NCBI GenBank assembly: GCA_018268895.1
Contig: JAFDVP010000009.1
Coordinates: 105,757-169,756, forward strand
DNA from: Acidobacteriota bacterium
GTDB taxonomy: Bacteria; Acidobacteriota; Terriglobia; Terriglobales; Acidobacteriaceae
DNA: 64,000 nt
Reading direction: 5' to 3'
Under the pieces are notes generated by a model. The model was not told where the DNA came from. It saw only the letters and a list, made by a program, of their open reading frames with translations, and made no database searches. The translations under genes were made by a program, and so were the position numbers. Below are positions 54,532 through 63,716 of the stretch, one piece after another; positions within the stretch are counted from its first letter, which is position 1, and the number at the start of each line of letters is the position of its first letter.

Positions 54532-54754
54532 TTAAAGCTGATCGCGATACTTTTCTATCGCCGGCCTAAGCCTGGCCTCGCTCCCCCATCGGAGAAGGTT
54601 GAGAGAGCTACCCGCCTGAGATGTCTGCAACCGAAAGAAAACAAGCATTCTTTGTCTTTGACTCGAACGGAAAATCGGCTGGGTGGAAAATTGCCCTCTG
54701 GAGGCATAACTATCCAGGTCGATCCGTGTCTATAAGGCTGAGGCAATTCTCGAG

Positions 54755-55336
54755 ATGGCTCGCTTACTCTTCCATCGTATCGTCCTGCTTGCTGGAGCTT
54801 TTGCACTCGGCGCGTCGCCGCTTCTCGCTCAGCAGCCAAATGGCGTCTCCCAGACCCTCAACCAGTTGGCCGATCAACCCGCGACGCATCTCTCCGTGAC
54901 CTTCGATCGCTCGATGCTCGACTACGCTACCACCTTCATCGACAATGGCAACGCACAGGTCAGGCGCGCGTCTGCATCGCTGCGCAGCATTACCGTCGAT
55001 ACGTACCACTATCAGCTCCCGGCTTTTTACACGCCAGAAGCGATGAGCTTCATTGTCTCCACGTATCATGCCGCGGGTTGGAAGCATCTCGTCGATGCGA
55101 ACGCCAATCCCGCAACAAGTGCTCAGCCGGGACGAGCCATCACCGATCTGTGGTTGCACTTCAACGGGGCCGAGATCGACGATGTCACCGTGCTGGTTCG
55201 CGCGCCGAGGGATATGAACCTGATTCAAATATCGTGCGCGCTGCGTCCGCTCGACCTGCTCCACCTCAGCGGGCACTTCGGCATCCCGAAGGTTGATCCC
55301 GGCGCTGTTATGGTTCCCGCGCCCGACGGGCGTTAG
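54755..55336 (+). CDS. Exported protein of unknown function (DUF4252-like)
   Basis: 193 residues. A signal peptide (HRIVLLAGAFALGASPLLAQ) is followed by two repeats of an alpha/beta pattern; ASASLRSITVDTYHYQLPAF and MNLIQISCALRPLDLLHLSG recall DUF4252, but the match is weak. No catalytic motif is seen. Its stop overlaps the stop of the converging adenosine-deaminase gene by two bases. Confidence 0.65.
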   Translation: MARLLFHRIVLLAGAFALGASPLLAQQPNGVSQTLNQLADQPATHLSVTFDRSMLDYATTFIDNGNAQVRRASASLRSITVDTYHYQLPAFYTPEAMSFIVSTYHAAGWKHLVDANANPATSAQPGRAITDLWLHFNGAEIDDVTVLVRAPRDMNLIQISCALRPLDLLHLSGHFGIPKVDPGAVMVPAPDGR

Positions 55337-56367
55337 ACGTACTGTTCGACACGCTGTAACAGTGCCAGCTTGCGCGCCGGATCGAGGAAGCTCGCCTCAA
55401 CAGCATTCGCCGCCAATTCACGCATCTGCTCCAGCGTAAAGCCATAGCTCTCGTGCGCGAGCACATACTCGCCCAGCAGGTCGCTGCCGAACATCGGCGG
55501 ATCGTCCGAGTTCAGCGTCACCATCAGGCCTCCATCGAAGTACGACCGAAGCGGATGCGCATCGAATTCCTTGCAGCACCCCGTCCTGATGTTGCTGGTT
55601 ACGTTGATCTCCAACGGAATCTGCTTCTGCGCCAGCACCTCCAGCAATTCGGGGTCATCCTGTGCCGACAGCGCGTGCCCGATTCGCTCGGCGCCGATGT
55701 TGATCGCCGACCAGATGCTCTCAGGTCCGACGGACTCGCCCGCATGTGCCGTCAACCGCAGCCCCGCCGCTCTTGCTTCCTTATAGAGATCGCGGAACTG
55801 GTCGGCAGGCCCGCGGGCTTCATCTCCGCCAATACCGATGCCGACAAAGCTTGGATGCAGGATCTTCATCTCAGCCGCCTTGCGAAAGACCTTCGCGCCT
55901 TCTTCTACTCCGAAGTGACGCACCGCATCGACGATCCAAAGCACGCTTACGCCAAAGTCGCGTTCGCCACGCATACGTCCGCGCTCTATCGCTTCAACAT
56001 AAGGTTCAACGTCTGTCTTTTTCCAGTAGTAGATGATTCCAAACGAGACATACACTTCGGCGTGCACCACTCCCTGCGCCGCAAGGTCGCGAATCATGTT
56101 GTACGTGATCAGCTCGTAGTCCTCGGGCCAGCGCAGGCGCTCCGTCACGGCTTTGAACGATTGCAGAAATCCAAGGAAGTTTTCGTACTGGTAGAGCGCC
56201 TTCGCGGTCTCAAGGGTAAGCGGCTCTTTATCGTGCCTGCGGCTCAGCTCTACCAGGGTTTCAGGCTTGATCGTGCCTTCGAGATGCAAATGCAGCTCGG
56301 CCTTGGGAAGACCGCGTAGCCACTCCGCGGCATCGATCTCTTCGTGCTTCGTCTGCTTTCGCGCCAT
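55333..56367 (-). CDS. Adenosine deaminase-family enzyme
   Basis: 344 residues, cytoplasmic. KAELHLHLEGT (zinc His pair, ~22-32), RLTAHAGESVGPESIW (~205), AERIGHALSAQDD (~228) and VTLNSDDPPMFGSDL (zinc Asp pair, ~285) are the complete ADA active site. DDPPMF, rather than the mammalian-type TDDP, is common in bacterial adenosine, adenine or aminodeoxyfutalosine deaminases, so the purine substrate should not be fixed from sequence. It is distinct from the exported 547-residue relative at 28404. Confidence 0.9.
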   Translation of the reverse strand: MARKQTKHEEIDAAEWLRGLPKAELHLHLEGTIKPETLVELSRRHDKEPLTLETAKALYQYENFLGFLQSFKAVTERLRWPEDYELITYNMIRDLAAQGVVHAEVYVSFGIIYYWKKTDVEPYVEAIERGRMRGERDFGVSVLWIVDAVRHFGVEEGAKVFRKAAEMKILHPSFVGIGIGGDEARGPADQFRDLYKEARAAGLRLTAHAGESVGPESIWSAINIGAERIGHALSAQDDPELLEVLAQKQIPLEINVTSNIRTGCCKEFDAHPLRSYFDGGLMVTLNSDDPPMFGSDLLGEYVLAHESYGFTLEQMRELAANAVEASFLDPARKLALLQRVEQYV

Positions 56368-56376
56368 CTGTCTATC

Positions 56377-57960
56377 TTAATCTTCAGGAGCGTAAAACTC
56401 ACTCCGCTTACGACTGTACAGCGTATAGACGACCAGTCCGACCAGCAGCCACACAAAGAACCGTACCCACGTCTTCAACGGAAGCCCTGCCATCAGCAGA
56501 ATGCAGAACAGGATGCTGAGGAGGGGAATGATCGGCCCAAAGGGGACCCTGAACCCGCGGTGCCGCTCCGGCTGTTTGGCGCGCAACACCATCACCCCTG
56601 CGGATACCAGCACGAAGGCGAACAACGTGCCGATGTTCGACATCTCCGCGAAGGTGCCTACATCGAACAGCCCTGCGGGGATCGCGACGAGAAACCCCGC
56701 GACCCACGTCGCGAATGCTGGCGTCCTGAACCGTGGATGCACTCTGCTGAAAGCCTTTGGCAGCAGGCCGTCGCGCGACATCGCGAACCAGACACGCGCC
56801 TGCCCCAACTGAAACACCAGGATCGACGAGATCATGCCGATGATCGCTCCCAGCAGGACTGCGAGTCGCACCCAGTGCAGACTGTGGCCGCCCGGCATCA
56901 GCGATACACGCTTCAGCGCGTTCACCACAGGAGCGGCATCGCCCGCTACCGTCTTCCACGGCACCATGCCCGTCAGCACCACTGCAACGCCGATGTACAG
57001 GATGGAGCATACGATCAGGGTCGCCAGTATCCCGATAGGGACGTCCTTCTGCGGGCATTTGCATTCTTCGCTGGCAGTCGATACCGAATCGAAGCCGATA
57101 TATGTAAAGAAGATGATCGACCCACCGGCCAGAATCCCGCTCCAGCCGTTTGGCGAGAAGGGAACGTAGTTGGACGGATGAATAAAGCTGATGCCAGCGA
57201 AGACGAAGATCAGGATCGCCATGATCTTTACCAGCACCATGATGTTGTTTGTCCGTGCCGACTCGCGAATGCCTCGCACCAGCACCACCGTCAGCAGCAG
57301 CACAATCAGGAACGCAGGGATGTTGAACCCCGCATGCCATCCCGGCTGATAGATATCCTGACCCTGCAGGTCCTGCAAGCCCAGTGGCAGGTATGCGGGC
57401 GAGAGCCACTTCGGCGATATGTGAATTCCCAGCCAATCCAGCAGATCGACGACGTGTGCAGCGAACCCCACACTCACACTCATGTTGCTGAAGGCGTACT
57501 CGAGAATGAGGTCCCAGCCGATGACCCACGCCACCAGCTCGCCCAGCGTTGCGTAGGTGTACGTATACGCCGATCCCGCAATGGGGATCATGCTCGCCAG
57601 TTCCGCATAACAGAGACCAGTCAGTGCACAGACGATCGCTACCAGCACCAGCGAGATCGCCAGCGCCGGGCCAGCGCCGGGTCTGCCTGCAACCGCGCCA
57701 CTCGTGTGATGCAGCAAGCCCAGGATCAGGTCGATCACCGGCGAATCGGCAATCTTCTCTTCCATCGCCGGGTTTCCGCCGATGGCTGTGCCGATCACCG
57801 TAAAGATGCCCGACCCAATCACCGCGCCAATTCCAAGCGCAGTCAAGCTTACCGGTCCCAGTGTCTTCTTCAGCGCGTGTTCCGGCCGCTCCGATTCTGA
57901 GATCAGTTTGTCGATCGACTTGGTTTGAAAGATTTGCCTGGCCAGCGCCCTGCTCCTCAA
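56377..57960 (-). CDS. APC-family amino-acid permease (cationic transporter type)
   Basis: About 527 residues with 12-14 helices. LGPVSLTALGIGAVIGSGIF (TM1, substrate-binding GxG) and GFDSVSTASEECKCPQKDVP (TM6-7 loop) are APC/CAT hallmarks; a long loop between TM1 and TM2 includes EEKIADSPV. The frame is open to 58062, but homology to relatives begins near QIFQTKSIDKLISESE, so a TTG at 57960 or a CTG at 57945 (behind AGGAG) is the likely start. Imports amino acids such as Arg, Lys or branched-chain types. Follows the deaminase gene direction with a 9-bp gap. Confidence 0.9.
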   Translation of the reverse strand: MRSRALARQIFQTKSIDKLISESERPEHALKKTLGPVSLTALGIGAVIGSGIFTVIGTAIGGNPAMEEKIADSPVIDLILGLLHHTSGAVAGRPGAGPALAISLVLVAIVCALTGLCYAELASMIPIAGSAYTYTYATLGELVAWVIGWDLILEYAFSNMSVSVGFAAHVVDLLDWLGIHISPKWLSPAYLPLGLQDLQGQDIYQPGWHAGFNIPAFLIVLLLTVVLVRGIRESARTNNIMVLVKIMAILIFVFAGISFIHPSNYVPFSPNGWSGILAGGSIIFFTYIGFDSVSTASEECKCPQKDVPIGILATLIVCSILYIGVAVVLTGMVPWKTVAGDAAPVVNALKRVSLMPGGHSLHWVRLAVLLGAIIGMISSILVFQLGQARVWFAMSRDGLLPKAFSRVHPRFRTPAFATWVAGFLVAIPAGLFDVGTFAEMSNIGTLFAFVLVSAGVMVLRAKQPERHRGFRVPFGPIIPLLSILFCILLMAGLPLKTWVRFFVWLLVGLVVYTLYSRKRSEFYAPED

Positions 57961-58103
57961 CAGAATTGTCCGGGGGTGCCGCTCTGGGAAAGCTGTCCCG
58001 AACCCGCCCGATACAACAATACAGCCTTGAGAAAGAATCTCTTCGGGGGAGGAGCTCGTCAACCGGGCCGATCTCTCAGCCCGGTTGGCGCCTCAGCTAC
58101 TTC

Positions 58104-58259
58104 TTAACGCTTCGACTGGCCGCGTGCCAGCTTCTTGACCTTCGCCTTGTTCGAGCCGCGAGGAGTGGTCCGCTTGGCCTTAGGGGCCGCCTTCTTGCGT
58201 GCCGCGCGCTTTACCTTCTTGCGTTCTACCTTGTCTGTAATGCTCTTGGTATTTGCCAT
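58104..58259 (-). CDS. Small Lys/Arg-rich basic protein
   Basis: 51 residues, about 40% Lys plus Arg, starting MANTKSITDKVERKKVKRAA and ending KKLARGQSKR. AAGGA lies just upstream of ATG 58259. The composition (KRAARKKAAPKAKR) resembles the Lys-Ala-Pro-rich tails of histone H1-like bacterial nucleoid proteins. Probably binds nucleic acid. Placed between the helicase and the permease, all minus strand. Confidence 0.65.
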   Translation of the reverse strand: MANTKSITDKVERKKVKRAARKKAAPKAKRTTPRGSNKAKVKKLARGQSKR

Positions 58260-58304
58260 GAAAAATCCTTGCCAATCACTCTCTAAAAAATATGCTGCGG
58301 AAAT

Positions 58305-61148
58305 CTAGAGGCGTTCCAGCTGGGCAAACTTCTCCACCAGCTTCTTCACGCCATGCTGTTGAAATTGTACTGTAATCTTGGCGTTATCCCCATCGCCTTC
58401 ACGACGAAACACTGTTCCTTCGCCATACTTTGGGTGCCGGACGCGCGTTCCCTGGCGCAGACCCGTCTTCCCGGTTGGCTCCGGGATATCCAGCTTAGGG
58501 CGGCCAGGCTTCGCAGGGGGCTTCTGCCCTCGGGCGGCAAAGAAGCTCGCGATATTGTCCAGCGAGCCTGATCCTCCCGCCGAAGTTCGCCCACTACCCC
58601 GATTCTGACTGCCCTTCGCGTAGCTCTCGCCGCTCTGGTCTTCGTCCTCGTAGCTATAGTGGCGCTCACCGGCCTCCGTGTCTCTGCCGCCAAACCGGTT
58701 CGCTTTCGGATACGGCGTCGCATACATATTGCTGTAGTCGCCGGACTGGCCGCTGAACTGGGGACGCGCCGGTGGGCTGCCCAGGTCTTCCACCAGACGT
58801 GAGGGCACTTCCTCCAGAAACCGCGAGGCCATGCTCGAGTCCGGCATGTCGCTGCCATACCGCCGCCGGTAGCGCGCCCGCGTCATCACCAGCGTATCCA
58901 TTGCGCGGGTCATGCCCACGTAGCAGAGCCGCCGCTCTTCTTCGAGACCGTTCGGGTCCATCAAGGTGCGGGCGCTGGGAAACAGACCCTCCTCCATGCC
59001 TGCAAGAAACACCAGCGGAAACTCCAGCCCCTTGGCCGCATGAAGCGTCATCAGGGTGACGCGCGCATCGGCTGAGTACTGGTCCGCATCGCTCGCCAGC
59101 GCCGCATGGTCGAGGAACTCGTCCAGCGTCTCGCCCCGCTCCTCTGCATCCTGCGCGGCGTTCGCAAGTTCCTTCAGGTTCTCGATCCGCGAAAAGCTCT
59201 CCGGAGTGCCTTCATCCTCCAGAGCGCGAATGTACCCGCTGCGGTCGTTCAAAAATTTGATCAGCTCCGGCAGAGTAGCCTTGTCGCCTGGCTTGCGAAA
59301 CGCCGCACGTCCTGGCGCACCCTTAGAATTGTCATCCTGAGCGGAGCGTAGCGAAGTCGAAGGATCTGCGTTTCGCTTCCTGGGAGCCGACTCCTTCAAT
59401 ACCACCGGAGCAAACGGGTTGAAGCTCGCCGCCTCAATCCCATGTGCTTCATCGGAATCTTGCGTATTCTCCGGAGCAATCGTCGAGTTCTCCTCGCTCG
59501 GGCCAAAGTCGAAGGCGAAGTTGAAGGTCGTATCGAATCCCTCGACACCCTCGTCGGCTTCAGCAATCTCAGGCGCCTCGTTGTCTATCGCAAACTCCGT
59601 GACATCGAACGACGCATCGCCGCCGTTTTCTTCCTGGACATCTTCCGTCAGCTTCTCCGCGAATCCCGGCCCCAGCATCGCGCGCGCGTCTTCGATCAGC
59701 CTGCGAAACCCTTCGAGCGCGTTCAGCGTTCTCTGCTGCAGCAGCCTCTCCGCGATCGCACGCGCCATCGCATCCCACGTGCTCAGCCCTGTTCCCAGGG
59801 CCATCCGTTCCAGCGTCTCCATCGTCGTCTTGCCGATGCCGCGCGCCGGCGAATTGATGACGCGCTGCAAGGCAATCGAGTCGTGCGGATTCTGCACCAG
59901 CTTCATGTAGCTCAGCAGGTCTTTGACTTCGGCGCGGTCGTAAAAGCTGAAGCCCCCAACCATGTGGTACTGGATCTGATACCGCCGCAGCGCCTCTTCC
60001 ACCAGGCGCGACTGCGAGTTCGTGCGGTAGAGCACGGCGCACCGCGGCGCGTCCTCCTGCTGGCCCGCCTCGCGCAGATACTGCCTGATGCGGTCGGCGA
60101 TAAACAGCGCCTCGTTCTCTCCATCGGGCGCCTCGTAGTATCCGATCAGCGAGCCGCCCTCGCGCGAGGTCCAAAGGTTCTTGCCCTTGCGCTGCGTGTT
60201 CTGCGCGACCACCGCGCTGGCTCCCTCAAGAATTACCTGTGTGGACCGATAGTTTTGCTCCAGGCGGATGGTCTTCGATCCCGGAAAATCTTTCTCGAAG
60301 TCGAGAATGTTTTTGATGTCCGCGCCGCGCCAGCTGTAGATCGACTGGTCCTCATCGCCCACCACGCAGATATTTTTCTCGTGCCCCGCCAGCAGCTTCA
60401 TCAACTCATACTGTGGACGGTTCGTGTCCTGGTACTCGTCGATCATCACGTAGCGATACCTGCGGTTGTATCGCTCGCGAACCTCGGCCGACGACTTCAG
60501 CAGCCGCACCGTCTCCAGCAGCAGGTCGTCGAAGTCCATCGCATTCGCCTTCGCCAGCTCCTTGCGATAGATCTCGAAGATGTGCGCAATCTTCTCCTCC
60601 ATCGGATTCGCCGAGGCGAGAAAATACTCCTGCGGGTCGATCATGTGGTTCTTCGCCCAACTGATCCTCCCCAGCGCAACGCGCGGCTTCAGGCTCTTGT
60701 CGTCGATCCCCAGGCGCTTCAACGCGCTTTTCACAACTGCCTGCTGGTCCTGCTCGTCGTAGATCGCGAAGGTCTTCGTCAGCCCCACGCCATTCAGGCG
60801 CAGCGCTTCAATATCGCGCCGCAATACGCGCACGCAAAAGCTGTGGAAGGTCGCAAGCGTAGGCTTTGCCAACGAAGAGTGGCCAAGGATCTTGTCGACA
60901 CGCTCAGCCATCTCCTTCGCGGCCTTGTTCGTGAACGTCACTGCAAGAATCGCGTCCGCAGACACGCCGCGCTCTTCAATCAGGTAAGCGATCCTGTGCG
61001 TCACCACGCGCGTCTTTCCGCTGCCCGCGCCGGCGAGCAGCAGTACAGGACCATCCACCGTGCGAATCCCGTCCTGCTGCTGGGGATTCATATCCTCTAA
61101 AAGATGACTCAACCTGATACACGCTCCATCTTTAATTTTATCGCTCAT
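58305..61148 (-). CDS. pcrA: UvrD/PcrA-type DNA helicase
   Basis: About 947 residues; family members have 720-800. Start MNPQQQDGIRTVDGPVLLLA then GAGSGKT (Walker A, motif I) through VMIDEYQDTNRPQYELMKLL (motif II), VVGDEDQSIYSWRGADIKNI (motif III), EQNYRST (IV), LMTLHAAKGLEFPLVFLAGM (V) and YVGMTRAMDTLVMTRARYRR (VI). The C-terminal VRHPKYGEGTVFRREGDGDN segment is the PcrA Tudor-like domain that contacts RNA polymerase. The excess length is in a disordered linker (~545-620) containing the translation of a dispersed repeat, DPSTSLRSAQDDN. ATG 61148 is proposed; ATG at MNPQQ is also possible. Confidence 0.93.
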   Translation of the reverse strand: MSDKIKDGACIRLSHLLEDMNPQQQDGIRTVDGPVLLLAGAGSGKTRVVTHRIAYLIEERGVSADAILAVTFTNKAAKEMAERVDKILGHSSLAKPTLATFHSFCVRVLRRDIEALRLNGVGLTKTFAIYDEQDQQAVVKSALKRLGIDDKSLKPRVALGRISWAKNHMIDPQEYFLASANPMEEKIAHIFEIYRKELAKANAMDFDDLLLETVRLLKSSAEVRERYNRRYRYVMIDEYQDTNRPQYELMKLLAGHEKNICVVGDEDQSIYSWRGADIKNILDFEKDFPGSKTIRLEQNYRSTQVILEGASAVVAQNTQRKGKNLWTSREGGSLIGYYEAPDGENEALFIADRIRQYLREAGQQEDAPRCAVLYRTNSQSRLVEEALRRYQIQYHMVGGFSFYDRAEVKDLLSYMKLVQNPHDSIALQRVINSPARGIGKTTMETLERMALGTGLSTWDAMARAIAERLLQQRTLNALEGFRRLIEDARAMLGPGFAEKLTEDVQEENGGDASFDVTEFAIDNEAPEIAEADEGVEGFDTTFNFAFDFGPSEENSTIAPENTQDSDEAHGIEAASFNPFAPVVLKESAPRKRNADPSTSLRSAQDDNSKGAPGRAAFRKPGDKATLPELIKFLNDRSGYIRALEDEGTPESFSRIENLKELANAAQDAEERGETLDEFLDHAALASDADQYSADARVTLMTLHAAKGLEFPLVFLAGMEEGLFPSARTLMDPNGLEEERRLCYVGMTRAMDTLVMTRARYRRRYGSDMPDSSMASRFLEEVPSRLVEDLGSPPARPQFSGQSGDYSNMYATPYPKANRFGGRDTEAGERHYSYEDEDQSGESYAKGSQNRGSGRTSAGGSGSLDNIASFFAARGQKPPAKPGRPKLDIPEPTGKTGLRQGTRVRHPKYGEGTVFRREGDGDNAKITVQFQQHGVKKLVEKFAQLERL
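59329..59371. repeat. Dispersed repeat inside the helicase ORF
   Basis: GTCATCCTGAGCGGAGCGTA followed by GCGAAGTCGAAGGATC, on the plus strand. Read antisense in the helicase frame it gives DPSTSLRSAQDDN, with no stop and no frameshift. A shorter relative lies at 50553. Confidence 0.75.
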
Positions 61149-61311
61149 GAAACGTTCCCATCGCTTCGTCACCATTTCCACACATCTGGTCACTTAGCAA
61201 AATCGTACGGAACTAATTTGAGTCCAATGCGTATCGGCATATGAAGAGCTTGCTGAACCATGGCAGCAAAGCTCGACGTTCCATAAACGAAGCCACAACC
61301 AGGAGCTAAAA

Positions 61312-61644
61312 ATGAAATTCCGCAATCTGTTTGCCGCCTCCGTCGTCGCTACCTCACTGCTCGTTTCGCCTGTCGTTCACGCCGCTGCCCTCAATTCACC
61401 CGTTCATGCCATGTTCGGCAAGACGAAGACCATCAAGCTCACGCTGCTGAACGACTCCGGCGCGCCAATGGAAGTCAAGGCCGGCGACGATGTCATCAAG
61501 CTCGAAGCAGGGAAGCCCGTCACGGTCAACCTGCCCGATGGAACGCGCGTCGTCTCCAATACCACGACCGAGAAGTCGCAGGCGGGTACGCTGATCGCTC
61601 AGGTCTCCAGCTCGCTCAATGGCGCCACTATCCACATCAAGTAA
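61312..61644 (+). CDS. Small exported protein of unknown function
   Basis: 110 residues; a signal peptide (NLFAASVVATSLLVSPVVHA) and a mature ~85-residue beta-rich domain (KTIKLTLLNDSGAPMEVKAG then DDVIKLEAGKPVTV). ATG 61312 follows AGGAGC. No family is recognised with confidence; the shape suggests a small beta-sandwich. Stands alone between divergent and unrelated genes. Confidence 0.7.
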   Translation: MKFRNLFAASVVATSLLVSPVVHAAALNSPVHAMFGKTKTIKLTLLNDSGAPMEVKAGDDVIKLEAGKPVTVNLPDGTRVVSNTTTEKSQAGTLIAQVSSSLNGATIHIK

Positions 61645-61761
61645 AGAACGAACACCAGCCCTCCATCCGGCCTCTGAGGCGGTGCTTCCTCTGCGAAGCT
61701 TCGCTTCAGAGGCCGCAATAACGTCATCATTCTTTATGGCCCGACTGATATTCTCAGAACG

Positions 61762-62313
61762 GTGATCTCCAACATCGCAGTCTTCTGTGCCTCGGCCGAC
61801 GGAACAAAGCCCATCTATCGCGAGGCCGCGCACGAGCTCGGACGCGCTCTTGCCACGCGCAATATCGGTCTCATCTATGGCGGCGCCAACGTTGGCCTCA
61901 TGCAGGCCGTTGCCGAATCGGCCCTCGCTGCGGGAGGCCGTGTCGTCGGCGTCATCCCCGAAGTGCTCGTCGATCTTGAGGTCGCCCACCACGGCATCAC
62001 CGAGCTTCACGTCACCAGCACCATGCACACACGCAAAGCTCTCATGGGAGAGAAGGCTGACGCCTTCTTTATCCTCCCCGGCGGCTATGGCACCCTCGAG
62101 GAGATGTTTGAAGTCCTGGCCTGGCAGACGCTCAAGCTGCACCGGAAGCCCATCGTGCTCCTCAACATTGACGGCTTCTACGACAAGCTGATCGAATTCC
62201 TCGACCACTGCGTCGCCAAGGGGCTCCTCAGGCAACGCAATCGTGAGGTTCTGCTCGTCGCAGCTTCGGTTGAGGATGCGTTCAAGAAGATCGTCAGAGC
62301 CCTCCCGGCATAA
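61762..62313 (+). CDS. LOG-family nucleotide phosphoribohydrolase
   Basis: 183 residues of the LONELY GUY / TIGR00730 Rossmann fold. IAVFCASADGTKPIYREAAH, GLIYGGANVGLMQAVAESAL, STMHTRKALMGEKADAFFIL then PGGYGTLEEMFEVLAWQTLK: the catalytic PGGxGTxxE motif and the Arg of MHTRK are intact. Members cleave nucleoside 5'-monophosphates to base and ribose 5-phosphate (cytokinin activation in plants and some bacteria). Starts with GTG 61762; no ribosome site of note. Confidence 0.88.
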   Translation: MISNIAVFCASADGTKPIYREAAHELGRALATRNIGLIYGGANVGLMQAVAESALAAGGRVVGVIPEVLVDLEVAHHGITELHVTSTMHTRKALMGEKADAFFILPGGYGTLEEMFEVLAWQTLKLHRKPIVLLNIDGFYDKLIEFLDHCVAKGLLRQRNREVLLVAASVEDAFKKIVRALPA

Positions 62314-62422
62314 ATTAAAGACGCACACCCGCGACATTTCTCCAACACTCTCGATAGCGGCCTCACTTTGGATCGAAGTTCGAATACCGTCCAATAGTTG
62401 CGCTAAACGCCCATCTTAGGGA

Positions 62423-62445
62423 AATATGTATTTGAAATACATATT
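62423..62445. promoter_or_regulatory. NsrR-type operator, perfect 23-bp palindrome
   Basis: AATATGTATTT-G-AAATACATATT, 11+1+11 bp with every position paired, ends 14 bp before the hmp start. It closely follows the NsrR consensus pattern (AAnATGCATTTnAAATGCATnTT), differing only by T for C and A for G at the matching symmetric positions. An nsrR gene lies just downstream of hmp, supporting the assignment. Confidence 0.85.
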
Positions 62446-62459
62446 CAACCGGAGGACTT

Positions 62460-63698
62460 ATGCAGCAACATCACAAAGACATCGTCAAGGCCACCATTCC
62501 CGCACTCCAGCAGTACGGTGAGGCAATCACGACTGCGTTCTACAAGACGCTCTTTGAGGAAAATCCTGGGCTGCTCAATGTCTTCAATCCCGCCAGCCAG
62601 CGGAACGGCGGCCAGGCCCGCAGCCTTGCGGCTTCCATCCTTGCCTATGCCGCGCACATCGACCACCTCGATCAGCTCGGCGGCATGGTCAACCGTATCG
62701 CGCACAAGCACGCCTCGCTCGAAGTGCAGGCCGAGCACTACCCCATCGTCGGCGACCATCTCTTGCGGGCCATCCGCACCGTGCTTGGCGACGCGGCAAC
62801 CCCCGAGGTCATCGAAGCCTGGGGAGCGGCCTACCAGCAGCTCGCCGACATCATGATCGGTGTCGAGAAGAAGCTTTACACGCAGGGCAGCACGCAGCTC
62901 GGAGGTTGGACCGGATACCAGCCGCTGAAGGTCGTCCGCAAGGTGCGCGAGAGCGAGACCATTACCTCCTTCTATCTTGCCTCACCCAACGATGCTCCTT
63001 TGCCTGCCTTCGTTCCCGGCCAATACCTCGCCGTCAGAGCGCAGGTTGCCGACGCCCCTTTCTGGCAGATCCGCCAGTACAGCCTCTCCCAGGTTGCAGA
63101 CGGTCGCACCTACCGCATCAGCGTAAAGCGCGAGCTCGCCCCCGGTCACATCGCCGCGGCTGAGAATGGCTTGATCTCCAACCACCTGCACGACAACGTC
63201 GAGGTTGGCGACACTGTGCTCGCCCACGTGCCCCACGGCGACTTCACGCTTCGCGAGAGCGACCACCCGGTGGTTCTGTTGAGCGGCGGAGTTGGCATCA
63301 CGCCGGCCATCTGCATGCTCCAGCACCTCGCGCAACATGCGCCGCACCGGCCCGTTCTCTTCGTCCACGCCACGCTTGAGGGAAGCCACCATGCCTTCCG
63401 CGAGGAGAAGCGCGCTCTCGTCGAAGCGCATCCGCATCTGCATTCGCTCACCTTCTACGAAAGGCCGTCCGGATCCGATCGACTCGGCATCGACTACGAC
63501 TTTGCGGGGCGCATCTCTGCCGAGACGCTGACGCCGCACCTGCCGCAGCAGGCAGCCGAGTTCTACTACTGCGGCCCGCTCGGCTTCATGGGCGCAGTGG
63601 ATGGTCTGCTCGACTCGCTTAACATTCCGCTGTCGCGTCGTTATAGTGAAGCTTTCGCGCCCGATCCCTCGTTCGCGGCCGAGATCGCGCACGCGTAA
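62460..63698 (+). CDS. hmp: Flavohemoprotein, nitric oxide dioxygenase
   Basis: 412 residues. A globin domain (~1-140) with the proximal His region VNRIAHKHASLEVQAEHYPI and the Tyr/Gln distal pocket region FYKTLFEENP; FAD domain (~150-265; PGQYLAVRAQ, RQYSLSQVADGRTYRISVKR); NAD domain (~270-405; VVLLSGGVGITPAICMLQHL, YYCGPLGFMGAV). It converts NO and O2 to nitrate using NAD(P)H and FAD. GGAGGA lies 4 bp before the ATG and a palindromic NsrR-type site lies in the promoter. nsrR follows 18 bp later, so detoxifier and sensor are in one transcript. Confidence 0.95.
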   Translation: MQQHHKDIVKATIPALQQYGEAITTAFYKTLFEENPGLLNVFNPASQRNGGQARSLAASILAYAAHIDHLDQLGGMVNRIAHKHASLEVQAEHYPIVGDHLLRAIRTVLGDAATPEVIEAWGAAYQQLADIMIGVEKKLYTQGSTQLGGWTGYQPLKVVRKVRESETITSFYLASPNDAPLPAFVPGQYLAVRAQVADAPFWQIRQYSLSQVADGRTYRISVKRELAPGHIAAAENGLISNHLHDNVEVGDTVLAHVPHGDFTLRESDHPVVLLSGGVGITPAICMLQHLAQHAPHRPVLFVHATLEGSHHAFREEKRALVEAHPHLHSLTFYERPSGSDRLGIDYDFAGRISAETLTPHLPQQAAEFYYCGPLGFMGAVDGLLDSLNIPLSRRYSEAFAPDPSFAAEIAHA

Positions 63699-63716
63699 GG
63701 AGCACTACCTCCAACA

